Assembly (NCBI GenBank): GCA_024345305.1
Contig: BRON01000008.1
Coordinates: 1,612,001 to 1,676,000 of the forward strand
Direction of reading: 5' to 3'
Origin: Mrakia gelida
Lineage: Eukaryota; Basidiomycota; Tremellomycetes; Cystofilobasidiales; Mrakiaceae
DNA length: 64,000 nucleotides
Position 1 is the stretch's first letter. Every line of letters starts with the position of its first letter. Below are positions 10,281 through 21,382 of the stretch, one piece after another. Position numbers and translations under genes: made by a program. Under the pieces are notes generated by a model. That model saw nothing but the letters and a program-made list of their open reading frames with translations. It made no database searches and was not told where the DNA came from.

Positions 10281-12006
10281 ATGGCTCGAGGACGCGCTCC
10301 CAACCTCTCCGTACGTCGTCCTCCTCCGATTCCCTCCTCCTCCTCCTCTTCGCTTCCCTCCCCGTCCATCGTTTCCCTTCCTTCCCCCTTCCCATCGAAA
10401 CTGATTTTGGGTTCAAACTCTGCTTGGATGCTTTCAGCTTCCTCCTACTCGACAGCTTGCGAACCAGGTGAGTTTATCGAAGCTGTAGATGGATTGGAAT
10501 GTCGGCCAGAAGCTCACCTGTCCAACCTCCTCCTCCTCCTCCCCTCCTCCCCTCCCCTTGGCCTTCCTTTCCTTCTTTCGCAGCGAGACTACCGAGCTCG
10601 TAAGGCTCAGTACATCTCAGGATTGGAGGACAAAGTCAAGACTCTCGAGATCCGAGTTGAGGATCTTGAAGCAGAACTTCTTCAAGCCAGACTCGGAGGA
10701 GGAGCCACCGGCATGTCGAGCACTCAAGTAAGCTCGAGCCAAACCAACCTCTCTCCTTCCCTCCTTCTCAAGAGCTCATCGCCTTGCCCTTTCTTCTTCT
10801 TTTACTCAGGCATCTGAGCTTCGATCGGCTCTCCTCTCTTCGCTCAACCTCGTCAACCAAGCCTACCCTCAGCGAGAGCCTCGAGCAGGAGAGAGAGAGC
10901 GACCCTCTTCCTCCTCGACTCCAGCTTCCCTCCCCCAGTCCCCTCCACTTTCCATCCCCTCGCCTGCCTACCCTCCTCCCTCGGCTCTCCATCGACAACC
11001 CTCCTTCAGCCCTCACCAACAGCAACAGGCGCAGCAGCAGTACCAGCCCGAACCCTCGCCTTCGACCTACTTCTCTCAACCTCAGCAAGCTCAACACTTC
11101 GGAGGCTCGCCCTCGTTCATGGCCAACTCGTCGAACCCTCCTCCTCCTCCCTCTTTCTCGTCCAACGAACGCAAAGGAGGAGGATCCATCTCCACTCAGT
11201 CTTCCTCGTCCCAGCACTCTCAGGATCATCAACTAGGTCTCATAGACGATCCAAACTGCTGTGCAGGCATCTTCGAGTGAGTCTATCAGCCCTCCCTCTC
11301 TCCCTCCGAACTCCCCTCGCCCTCAAAACGATTCGCCGCGTCGAGCGAATCGAGTCCCCGACACGGCACGGGCGAGGTCGAACCTTGGCGAGTCCATTTA
11401 GCCTGACTGACCCAACTTGTTTGTATTTCCATCCTTTTTCCTTCCCGATTCCTTCCCCACTGAAACAGCTGCTCGCCCTTCCCTACTACCAATCCTCCCG
11501 GCGGCGGCAGCACTCCCATGATCGTCACGTCCAACTTCCCTGCCTCGCCTCGCACCGACATCAACACCAACCTCGCTCCTCAGCAGTCGCAGTGCAAACC
11601 CTCTTCGTCTCCCACCTCGTCGAAGGGAAGTAACCGCTGCCCTCCTTCCAAACAACAACAGCCCATCCTCCCCCAACAACCCCAGCCTCAACAACAACAG
11701 CAGCAGCACCAGTTCCAACCCCATCACCTCCAACCTCCTCCTCACCAGCAACAGCAACATCACCATCAGCAACAACAACATCCCAACCAACAGCAACAAC
11801 ACTCCATCCTCTCGCACCCTCTCCTCCTCCTCGCTCAAACCTCCATCCAGGGCAATGAGGAAGTCTGCTGCGACGTCGAAACGGCGATGAGGGACGGTTG
11901 TGCTCCTATGGCTAACGGAGGATGGGGGAGGATCCTTAACGGCGGCGGTGGAGGAGGAGGGGGAGTGGGAGCGGGAGGAGCGAGTGGGATGTCGATGAGG
12001 AGCTGA
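10281..12006 (+). CDS. bZIP transcription factor with C-terminal cysteine clusters
   Basis: Five exons join in phase: 10281-10310, 10438-10467, 10584-10727, 10810-11276, 11469-12006. The start MARGRAPNLS plus LPPTRQLANQ and RDYRARKAQYISGLEDKVK form a basic region and leucine zipper of the type common in basidiomycetes, so a nuclear DNA-binding role is expected. The basic region is spread over three very short exons. The middle is rich in Ser, Pro and Gln. The C-terminal half holds cysteine groups: DDPNCCAGIFDC across the last splice junction, then QCKP...NRCPP, and EEVCCDVETAMRDGC near the end. Such clusters recall metal- or redox-sensing fungal bZIPs (HapX or Yap type), but the spacing is not the HapX motif, so a sensing role is inference. 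The stop TGA is at 12004-12006. Confidence 0.75.
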
Positions 12007-12723
12007 AACGAGTGGTTGGAGGGTCAGACCTCCATGGTGGGACGACGTAGTGGAACGGAGTCTCAAGTGGCGTGTGAAGCGGAGTGCGAGTGTGGGGCGG
12101 AGAGCGAGTGCGAGGAAGAGGAAGAGCGGGAGGGATGGGAAGAGGAGGAGGAGGAGTTGTATCTGGAGGAGGTTTTCGTAGCTCTAGTTCCTTTGTATCC
12201 GGTCTTGGTTCGTGTTCGTGTTCTTCTTGGCTTGTATTCGTGTTTCGGTTTCGGTTCGGTTTCTTCTTCGTATACACATGGAAGAGGAGAACGAACGCGC
12301 GCGTCGCGGTCGTGTTTCTTTACGAATCTCTCAATCGGGTTCTTTGGAGAGGAAGAGCAAGAGCGACGGACAGGGTGAGCTGAGCTGGGGTTGATGTGCG
12401 ACCGACGTGGAGAGTTCGTGTGGGATGAGGTGGATGGAGGGGAGAGATGCGGAAGAGAGCGTGAACGTGACTCCTTCGAGTTTCTTCCCCCCTCGAGCCT
12501 TCGAATCCTTCTACACAATCTCCCACCTAGACGACGAACACGCCTCGTTATGCAAGTGGTAAAGAAATCTTCGACCGTGCCAGAAGACGCCGAGAGCAAC
12601 TCGCGCGACGAGTCGACTAAGTCGAAGATCGATCGACGCGTCTTTCTCCTTCTCCCTCAGTCTTCTGCCTCAACAGCAAACATATCTGAAAAACAAAACA
12701 ACATATCTCCTACGCACATCCAT
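12007..12723. other. Convergent intergenic region (bZIP / SDR)
   Basis: This separates the 3' ends of the bZIP gene and the minus-strand dehydrogenase gene. It contains a GAGGAAGAGG-rich part, a TTCGTGTTCGTGTT-like part near 12200-12280 and a GACGCGTC palindrome at about 12634. I see no gene. Confidence 0.4.
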
Positions 12724-14174
12724 CTAAGCATCCCAAGAAACCAACCCATCCTTCCCCAACTTCTCCTCAACGAGCCTCGTCGACAGATCCCAGAGAGCAG
12801 CTCCGAGCGCGGGATCGCTGCACTGAGCCGTCTCCTTCCCAGGAGTCTCAGGATCGGTGAAGTAGTAGCCGTTCCAGTTGTTCTTGGGGATTTCCTCGCT
12901 GGTGGCAGCGTAGCTGGAGGAAATGCAACGAGAGGGGGAGGTCAGCGAGCGAGAGCGAGAGACGCGACGCGACTTCGTTCGGGTGAGACGTACATGGCTG
13001 AGTAGGAACCTTGCTCGACGGATCGACCCTAAGAATGGAGAAAGGACGAGGTCAGAGCTGGACGAGAAGGGAGAAGTGGAGAGGAGACGGTGATGAGAGA
13101 ACGAACGGTAAAAAGCGCGAACGCTTCAGCGAGCTTTCCAGTCACGCCAGGGTAGGCCACCTTCCACTGAGCCTGCATGTCGGTGTTCCTGCAGAAGACA
13201 CAAAAAGGAGAGTTCAGCGAAGGGGAGGAGGATCGAGTCAGATACGAAGGACCTACACAGCTCCAGGATGAACAGTCAACGTGTAGATGTTGTCCTGGTT
13301 CTTCTTGATCACCTTCTCGTAAATCCCGTACTTGGACCCGATGATCATAGCAGCCTTTGTTCGGCCGTAGAGCTCGATGGGAGTGAGTTGGTCGTTGTTG
13401 ATCTCCTCGAGCGAACCGAAGTGCATGTTGGTGGGACAGAATCGGTGCATCTCGCTCGCCTCGAAGACGATTCGAGGAGCTGGGGCGCCTGGGATTCGAG
13501 AGGTTTTTCGGAGGAGAGGGTAGAGGAGGTTGATGGCGAGGAAGTGGCCGAGCCAGTTGACTCCGAACTGGAAGCGAGAAGAAGGGAGTTAAATCGAGCG
13601 AGAGGAGGGAGGGAGGAAGACGCGTCGTGGACTCACGTGTCGATCGATTCCATCGTTGTCGAGACCGAACTGGTTGACGTTGACCCCAGCGTCGAGGATG
13701 AGCTGAGATGAGGTGAGATGATAAGAAACGTAGAGTCAGTCACATCGATCCTGAGATGCCTCAGTAGCCCTGACCGTTGCTGAGCGACGCGACTGGGAAA
13801 TCGCTCCTCTTCGAAAGCGACGCGCGATGAACCGACGAAAGCAGATCGGAAACGAGCGTACTCACAAGATCCAGCCTCTCCTCCTTCTTCGTCAACCCTC
13901 CAAACACCTCCTTCACCTCACTCAGCGTACCCAAATCGCACCCAATCCATTCGACCTTCGCCTCAGGCGTCTCCTTCTTGATCTTCGCGATCGCCTCGTC
14001 TCCCTGCTCCTCCTTCCTGTTGATCATGATGACCTTCGCTCCAGCCTTAGCGAAAGCTCTCGAGACCTCGTATCCGATCCCAAGAGCTCCTCCTGTAACG
14101 ATCGCGGTTCGACCTGCGAGGGAGGGAGGGACGCAGACCTTGGGGCCGACGAGGGGGGCGAGAACGGATTGCAT
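12724..14174 (-). CDS. Short-chain dehydrogenase/reductase
   Basis: Classical Rossmann-fold SDR using NAD(P)H, substrate unknown. Exons run from ATG 14174 to about 13866, then 13702-13637, 13567 to about 13256, and three short 3' exons to TAG 12724-12726; phases agree. The cofactor motif is TGGALGIG near residue 25. The active-site tyrosine and lysine are in ELYGRTKAAM (YxxxK), with a Ser about 30 residues upstream (EASEMHRF). The NNAG position reads LDAG. The order TGxxxGIG, DAG, HFGVNWLGHFL and HPGAVNTDM is the usual layout of the retinol-dehydrogenase/WWOX-like SDR branch. Length is about 330 residues, normal for the family. The phase-0 donor near 13148 is GTTCGT, a donor type used repeatedly in this genome. 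Confidence 0.85.
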
Positions 14175-14546
14175 GCTTGTGTTTTTGAGGAGATGCAGTA
14201 GTGATTTAGGGAGTTGAAAAGTGGGGTGTGGTGGTGGTTGGTGGGTCGAAGGAGTCGGTGATGGTTTGGGGAGAAGGGGCGAAGTGGAGGAGAGGGAGCG
14301 TCCAGGACTGAATCGCTGGGGGTCGTTCGACGCGTCATTTTTTAGCCCTCGATCCTCACTCCCTCTTGGACTGAGATAAAACATGGAGTTGAATTGGATG
14401 TGGTAGGAAAGTGTTGAGGACCGAATTATTGTATGTCGATAAGCACGCTAATCAGATGATGCTGTGCTGTCAAAGCAAAGTGGGAAGACCAAGCGAAGTC
14501 GACGAAGTCCTCTCGTCCTCCTCGCGACTCATCTCAGCTCACTCAC
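14175..14546. other. Intergenic region upstream of the SDR gene
   Basis: Probable promoter of the SDR gene (start 14174) and the 3' flank of the transporter gene ending at 14547. A GACGCGTC palindrome lies near 14329. No gene is visible. Confidence 0.4.
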
Positions 14547-17312
14547 TCACGCCCTCCCCCTCCATCTCCTTCCCAGCCAGGCCACCACCCCGCCTCCCAA
14601 CACCGTCGCGACGACGCTCATCCACATGATCCCTTCGAAGCATCCTGATCCTGCACAGACGCGAGTTGGTCCCGAGGGGTCTTCGGGGAGGCCGACGGGA
14701 GATTGGGAGAGCTGATGGAGATGAGCGAGGTAGGCGTAGAAGTAGGTGAAGAGGAGGGAAGAGGTGGCACACTGCGACGACGAGAGAGGATCGGGAGGGA
14801 GAGTTAGTGGACGGGAGGAAGAAAGACGCGTCGAAAAACGAGAATGTGTGGGTGCGGAAAAACGAGGGAAAGAGGGACGAACGAGGATGGAGAGGATCCC
14901 GAAGTTTCTTCCGAAAGTCTTGAGTCCGAAGATTTGAGCGCAGAGGGAGGGGGTGAGGGTCTGATCAAGAAAGAGCAAAAGGTGAGAACGAGAACGCGTC
15001 GACGTCAATCCATCGTTCCTTCGCTTCCGCGACTGAAGAGCGGATGCAGCGACGGCATTAAAGCCTGTACTCACAAAGATAGTCCCGTAACTCCACCCAA
15101 CCACACTCGTCAACACCCAAAGCGCATCGACGTCCTTCAACCCACCCACCGCCGCGAACAGATACACGGCTCCCAGCCCAACGAGCGTGATGAGGAGCAT
15201 GTGAGGTTTGCTGAGATGGATCTTGCGTTGGTAGGGGTCCTGTTTGGACTCCTCTTCTCGTCGGACGAGCTCGGAGAGGGGAGGGGTGTTGGCGGAGGGA
15301 GGGGGAGCTTGAGGTGGTTTGGGAGCGGAGAGATAGTCGGCGAGGATACCTATCGAGAGTCGGGAGACTGGGAGCGAACGCGATGGAGAAGAGTAGTCAG
15401 TTGTACGAGAGAGAAGACAAAAGAGAAGAAGGAAGAGGGAGGGAAGGAGGAAGGGGAAGAAAGAACGACGCGACTCACTCGTGTTTCCGATCGAGATGAT
15501 CTGGACATGAGTCTGTCGGATTTGAAGAGGAGATCGGGTAGGTGAGGGAGATAGGAAGGACGCCGAGGTGAGGAGGGTTTCGAAGATGAGGGGAGTGGTG
15601 GGGGTCCCGAACGAAGGGACGGGCGTCAAAAGCGAGGTGATGATGCTCCCAACGCTCCCCAAGATCATCTCCGCCGGTCCCACGATCAAGAACATCGCTG
15701 CTCCCAATCCCCAAAAAGTCCTCTCCCTCATCAGATGACTCAGACTGAGGTCCGTCGTCCCTCGTACGAGTTTCAACTTCTGACGAACGAGCAGCGGCGT
15801 CGACTCGTCGTCCCTCAGCCCACCTCCTCCTTCCGCCTCCTCGTCGAGCAGCCTCTGCACCTGACTCAACGACGGAGGCGTCTCCGGCAGCTCCGCTATC
15901 CTCTCCTCCTCCTCCAGGATCAACATCCCTTCCCTGTCCGGCATGACCTTCATTCCCACAGCAGCAAGGACGTTCCATCCTCCGACCAGAACAATGAGCG
16001 CTCCCGTGAACGTGACGACGTTGAGTTCCTTATCCCCGTCGTCGAAGATCTTGAGACTGGCTATCGAGGAGAGGAAGAAGGAGGAGAGACCGAAGAGGGC
16101 GAGGGGAGTTCCGATCGCGATGGAGGGATGGGAGGGGAAGGTGAGGGTTGAGGTGTTGAGACTGGCGAAGTAGGCGGCGACGGTGCCCATTCCGATCCAG
16201 GCGTAGGAGATGGCGAGAAGGACGTGGATGGGGAGGTTGAGGAAGGAGGGTGGGTGGGAAGGGGAGGAGGAGAGGAGGTACGAGAAGGAGATGTAGCCGA
16301 CGAGGTTGAGGAGGGCCGCCAGAAGCGAAGTTCTGCGTGAAAAAAGAGATGTCAGAACGAGATGATGTCGAACCGAAGCGAGTCATGGTCTCTACTAACT
16401 TTCTAGGACCAAAGTGATCTGCGAAACTACCTATGACAGCTGCTGAGAAGTAAAGACCTGATGGACGAGAGCGATTCGAGGAGTTCGAGTCAGCGCGTGT
16501 TTGAACGAGGTTCCAGACCAAAACGAGGAAAATATGGACGGGATCTGCTCCCTCTCACAAATCGCGACTTAGGGCAAGCGAGGAGAGGAGGAGAGAGATG
16601 ACAGCAGCGAAAGGAAGCTCACCAATGGTGCCCCCAACGAAGATGTTGTTGACCCTGGCTTGGTCTAGGTTGAATCTTGAAGCGATGGCGGGAGAGTAGA
16701 GAGGGAAGATGGTGATCCCTCCGGCGGTAAGGCTGTGACGAGATCAAGACGGCGGTAGCGAGAAAGAAGGTCAGCTCGAGGATCTCGACATGAAGCTTGA
16801 GAGGTGAAGGAGCTGTGAGCTGGAAGGGAGGAGGAGGAAGGTGAGGTCATTCGACCTCCTCGAGCTCTCCAGCTCCTCTCCCCTGCTATACACCCACTTC
16901 TCGAGCAGTGTATAAACCGATAGCCCTCCCATAGCTCCAGCATCCTTCTCCATGCTCCCTAACTCCCCCATCCAGTTTCCTTCACCACCTCCAGCTCCCC
17001 TCCCGGACGTCTCCGGACAGCTGCCTCCCTCCCTTCCTTGTCTCTTTCACCCTCCTTCTTCTCATCGAGAAGGGACTCACCAGTTCCCTGCTATAGCAAT
17101 GAAGACGAAGAGCAGTCTTATCCTTCGATACCAGATGCGATTCGAGACAGGATCGGGGTTGGGCAGCTCATCTGCTCAAACGAAGGGAAGGAGGAAGAGC
17201 GAAGCGAGGTCAGATCGAGCGCTTCTCGATGGATCGCAAGGACGAGAACAAGGCACTCACCGATCTCTTCCAAAGGGGATTCTCGTTCGGAGAAGGAAGG
17301 GGCAGGGGACAT
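14547..17312 (-). CDS. MCH1: Mch1-like major facilitator transporter
   Basis: Multi-pass membrane protein of the monocarboxylate-permease-like MFS branch; substrate unknown, probably vacuolar by analogy with fungal Mch1. The start exon is 17312-17261 (MSPAPSFSERESPLEEI). Further exons are 17171-17081, 16732-16623, 16457-16400, then a long exon from about 16332, and three 3' exons to TGA 14547-14549, all phase-consistent. Conserved blocks are the helix RIRLLFVFIAIAG followed by TAGGITIFPLYSP, the loop GSFADHFGPRK, the helix GMGTVAAYFASLNTSTLTFP, RTFWGLGAAMFLIVGPAEM, and the motif HVQIISIGNTISRLSIGILAD typical of helix 7/8. A charged loop of about 100 residues lies between the two six-helix halves. 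The intron 17080-16733 is about 348 nt, far longer than the others, and could hide an alternative exon. Confidence 0.78.
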
Positions 17313-17746
17313 GGCTCTAAGAAAAAGGGCTGAGAGCGACCGAGTCGTAGTTGCGAGGCTGAGGAGGAAGGAGCGAGCGAGCGAGGAGGAGCTCGTTCGT
17401 TTTGGGTCGCCGTCAGTCCACGCGAGACGACGAGCGCTGAGTTCCGAGTGGTGAATCTGGGGGTGGGGAAGTTTTCTCTTGGGATAAGAGGAGGGCTTCT
17501 GAGATGCTAGATCGAGAGAGAAAAAGTTTTTGCAGGTTTTCGGGGGTTGGATTTCGGACGAGGAGCCGAGGGTGCGTTCGACGCGTCGTCCAGCGAGGGA
17601 GCAACCTCGCCGTCCGTCCCAGTGCGATCCAAGGAAGCGAGCGTGTGCGATAACCATCAAAAATCAAAAGAGCCAATAACTAGTGCTCAGAAACGAAACC
17701 GAACCGAAATCATGCAAGAAAGCTCCAACTCCTCTTCGCTCATCAC
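17313..17746. other. Intergenic region upstream of the transporter gene
   Basis: Promoter side of the MFS gene and 3' flank of Rap1-like copy A. It contains a GACGCGTC palindrome at about 17580. No coding signal is seen. Confidence 0.4.
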
Positions 17747-20700
17747 TCAACCGACAACCCTCTTCCTCCTCTCCCCTTTCCCTCTCTCCTCCATCTTCTC
17801 CCTCGCCCAACTCAACCTCTCCAGCTCACTCTTAACCCCCCTAACACCCTCTAGAAAGTCTCCTCCACTTCTCGTCCTCGTCTCGAACCACGTCGCACAC
17901 CCTTCGCACGTCAATCTCCCAGCGATCTTCACGAGCTCTCGAGGATCCGACTCGCTGGGAGCAGCGAGGTAGAAGGGAGTGAACGAAGGAGAAGAGTCCG
18001 AACCGCACCACCAGCAGAACGAGGAGGGAGGAACGCAGGATGAGGGAGAGGTTCCGAGTATGAGGAACGAGGTAGGTTCGAGGGCACGACGATGAGGATC
18101 CTGCAACGACGAGGGAGTTCCGAGCGAGGAAGATGAGGTGTCCGAGTGAGCAGTTCGAGGAAGTGTGCGACCATGAAGGTGCAGATGGACGTGTTTGAGT
18201 GAAGATTGAGAGATCGACGAGGATCCAATGGGAGGAGGAGGAGGGAGAGGGTTGTTCGAGGAAGATCCGGACGCGACGAGCGAGGAAGGAGAGGAGGGCG
18301 AGATATTCCTCAACTGCAAGACCAGTCTCGGCTTCTTCTGAGGATGCTGAAAAGACTCGTCCGATGTTCCGAGTTTGTTATTGTCCCATCGTCTCCGAAG
18401 AGGAGCGGAAGATGCCTGAGATCGGGTTTCTCGAGGAGGAGCGAGGTTCTTCGTCGTTGTCGTCGTGACGGGAGGAGAAGGAGGGATGGATTTCAAATCG
18501 TGATCGATGGTGGTGGGAGAGCGACTGCAAAACGATAAGTAGAATAAGAAGTCAGTGAACGAGCGTGGTAACGACGAGACGCGTCGACTCGCTTCGAGGT
18601 CGCGTTCGATTGCTGATCCATCGCGACGTCGACGTCCTGTTCAACCTCGGCTCCCTCGTCGGACCCGACGCTTGATCGAGAGCCAGTCGATCTGGATAAA
18701 TACGAGAGCAGAGGCCGGAGTCAGCCCATTTTTCGAAGAGGCAACGAAAGAAGAGCAGCGAGAGCTTCGATCCCACTCGGTTGACGTCGTCCTTGCTCGT
18801 TGTGGCAGCTTGACGGAGACGTTTAGAGGAGCCTGGCCGAGAGAGAAAGGCGGCGAGAGATAACAAGATAAGATCAGCAGCCACGTTCCGTCATCATACG
18901 CTCCCGAGAGAACGAACGAAGAAGAACGCACCGACTTCCAGACCTTGGTCGAGGAGGGAGATTCTAGGGGGATCGAAGTCTCCAGTCGTGATACCGAAGG
19001 CGACACCGAGGTAGGATGAAGATCGAGGAGAGAATCGGAGTTGACGACGTTGACGTTCGAGGGTTCGAGGATGGGAGAGAGAGCAGCGGACGACGAGCCG
19101 GACGACGAAGACAACGACGAGGACGACATTTCCCTCCTCAGGGTATCCACTGCAGCATCGATACGAAGCTTGTGGTTGTAGTGATATTTCTTGATCGTCT
19201 CGAAAGATTTGGAAGGAAGCTACCGAACAAGAAGGAACGACGAGTCAGAAACCGACGAGATCGAGGGCAGGCACTGAAGGCTGAAGCGTCGACTGACCTC
19301 AAGCTGGAGAGCTCGGTATGCACTCGCACAGACTCCGTTGTTGGCGAGCAGTCGAACGAGAGCAGCCTCCTCGGAAGGGGACCATGCAGCGGGTAGGGCT
19401 TTCCTTGTTCGGACGAGGTCGGCGAGATCGATCTGGTTACTCTGGTAGACTGGCGGGGTGTAAGCGATGAAGGTATATTGAGTTCTGTTCGAAGAAGATA
19501 AGGGAGAAAGAGAGGGGAGTCAAGGAAAGAAGGAGATCGCGACGAAACAAACGGAAAGCATGAGCGACTCACTCCTCCTTCTTAGCGGACCCATCGACGA
19601 CAGCGACGGCGGGGGGAGTAGCAACTCTGGGTACGAAATAAGAAGAGAGATGGGAGAATGAGCCTCGGGGTCAAAGGTTGAGAGTAGAAGCACGCGTCGA
19701 GGAAGCAAAGCACGCGACGGGACTCACTTCATCGAAAGCTTGATCTTCTTGACCTTCTTGACCTTCTCCCTCGTTTGACCTCCACTCAGCTTGTCCATGA
19801 GAGCTTCGATGGTCTGCTTCCACCCCTTGTAGTGATTCCTGCAAACTTTAGCTGATCGTCGAGTGTTCTGGGAAGTCGAAGCGCGAAGAGAGAGGAAGAT
19901 GAGCTCGTTTGGTTCGTCGATGGGCTACGGGAGAGATTCAGCGTACCTCCGTAGCAGCGAAGCGATCAAAAGCGTCAAAGCCGTTCTCGTCCTTGGTGGT
20001 AAGGTCGTTGTTCTCGATTGAGAGAAGGAAGAGAGCGAGCGCGTCGTCCTCCGCTGCGATCCACAACCTCGGCAGGTCTTGAACTGAGGGTTGATGACTG
20101 TCGAGGGAGGAGGAAAGCTCAGTGTCAGCTCTTGAGTGCTCTGGCATACTCCGGGTCTAGGATAGAGAGCAGCAGGGACGCGACCAAACTCACTCGACGT
20201 TGACCTCTGCAACCTCCTCCTTGATGGGCTTGAGTGACGTATCCGAAGGTTCCTGAGGGACAGCGTCGCTCGAAACGGAGGACGACGACGAAGGTACCTC
20301 GACGGATCTACGAAAGAAGCAAACGAGCGAACGAGTGAGCGGGAGAGACTCCAGGAAAGACGATAAAGATGACGACCAAACTCACTCAGGAACGCGAGCT
20401 CGCTCCTCCTCCTCGCCCTTCCCTCCTCCTCCCGCAACACCCTTCTCCTCCCACTCTCTCGCAACCTCTGAAACGAAAGGATACTCCTCCTCACGCTCCC
20501 AAGCACTGTGTACCAAGCTTTGGTAGACCCAGGCGATGGTGACGAGATGCTGAGGAGGTCGAGAGGAAGAGGAGGAGGGAGGAACGAGGAGGAGAGCGTC
20601 TCCGAAGGCGGAAGGAGCGTCGAGGACGACGTGAGTAGCGTTGGTGAGAGTAGAAGTGGTGAGGGGAGCGCTTGTTGGGAGTCGGTTCTTTGAAGAAGAG

Positions 20701-21021
20701 AAAGAGCGAGTCAGAGGTCAGTTCGGGGTGTTTCGAGGAGAGCAAAGGACGAAGCGGGAAGCGAGAGCACGGAGGATGGATACGAACGGCGAGCTCCTTC
20801 CCTAGTTTGGTAGCGTGGGACGAGCTTGGATCGAAGAAGAGGATGAAGCCTGAAGGCCAGGAAGGTCGAGGAGGGTTCGTGTCGGAGGAAGTGGGTGGGT
20901 TGCTGGTGGGTTGAGAGAGGAGGGATGAAGGAGGAGGATGTTGAGCTCGGTTCGAAGTTGACGGGACGGCTTTGGTGGAGCTCCTAGGTCGGTTTCCTCT
21001 AGCTTGAGAGGTTGGGTTCAT
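17747..21021 (-). CDS. Rap1-like BRCT-Myb protein, copy A
   Basis: The most intact of three Rap1-like paralogues in the window; Rap1-type proteins bind telomeric or promoter DNA in the nucleus. From ATG 21021 (MNPTSQARGNRPRSS) about eleven exons join in phase. Order: a BRCT domain split over exons 1-2 (FILFFDPSSS ... NATHVVLDAPSAFGDALL ... HLVTIAWVYQSLV), a first Myb/SANT module (LWIAAEDDALALFLL ... CRNHYKGWKQTIEALMDKL), and a second Rap1-type Myb (WSPSEEAALVRLLANNG ... ETIKKYHYNHKLRIDAAVDTL). The last exon encodes a C-terminal cysteine module FCWWCGSD ... LTCEGCATW, probably zinc-binding. This exon order matches copies B and C. The last intron needs either a GC donor (AA|GCGAGT) or a weak GTCTCG donor to keep the frame. 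The leader carries the conserved 11-codon upstream ORF. A telomeric role is family knowledge, not shown here. Confidence 0.68.
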
Positions 21022-21044
21022 CCTGCGGATGAGGTAGAGGGGAT

Positions 21045-21080
21045 CTACTGAGGTTCAAACTCGAAGGGGAGGCTTCCCAT
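21045..21080 (-). promoter_or_regulatory. Conserved upstream ORF in the leader of Rap1-like copy A
   Basis: An ATG at 21080 opens an 11-codon frame MGSLPFEFEPQ ending at TAG 21045-21047, 23 bases before the main ATG at 21021. The same 36-nt ORF with a similar peptide is present at the same place in copy C and in the BRCT/zinc-finger chimera, which suggests a role in translational control. Whether it is transcribed in the mRNA is not shown by sequence alone. Confidence 0.55.
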
Positions 21081-21382
21081 GGAAGGAAGGGTGGAAGACG
21101 AGAAGGAGATGGTTGCAGGCCGACTTCGAAACGAGCTTCGTCGCTCCTCCGTCCCTCGCGCCAAAGTCTCGCTCACGGGGTCAAATTATCGTGCTTTTCT
21201 TTCAATCTGTAGGCTCTCAATGCCAAGACACACCAGTTGATTCTGGTGCTTTGAAGAAAACCTACCCTGACCGCACAGGTCGCGCAGAAACGACGCGTCG
21301 CGCTCACTCTCGTCCTGAGAGACAGCCTCGCTCGGAGTTCTCTGTGAAGTCATTGGACACATCTCGAACACCGACCTCACAC

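Noticed and set aside
11641..11830. CAA/CAG repeats as possible microsatellite expansion
   Set aside because: They encode the Gln-rich part of the bZIP protein with mixed codons, which is ordinary for fungal transcription factors.
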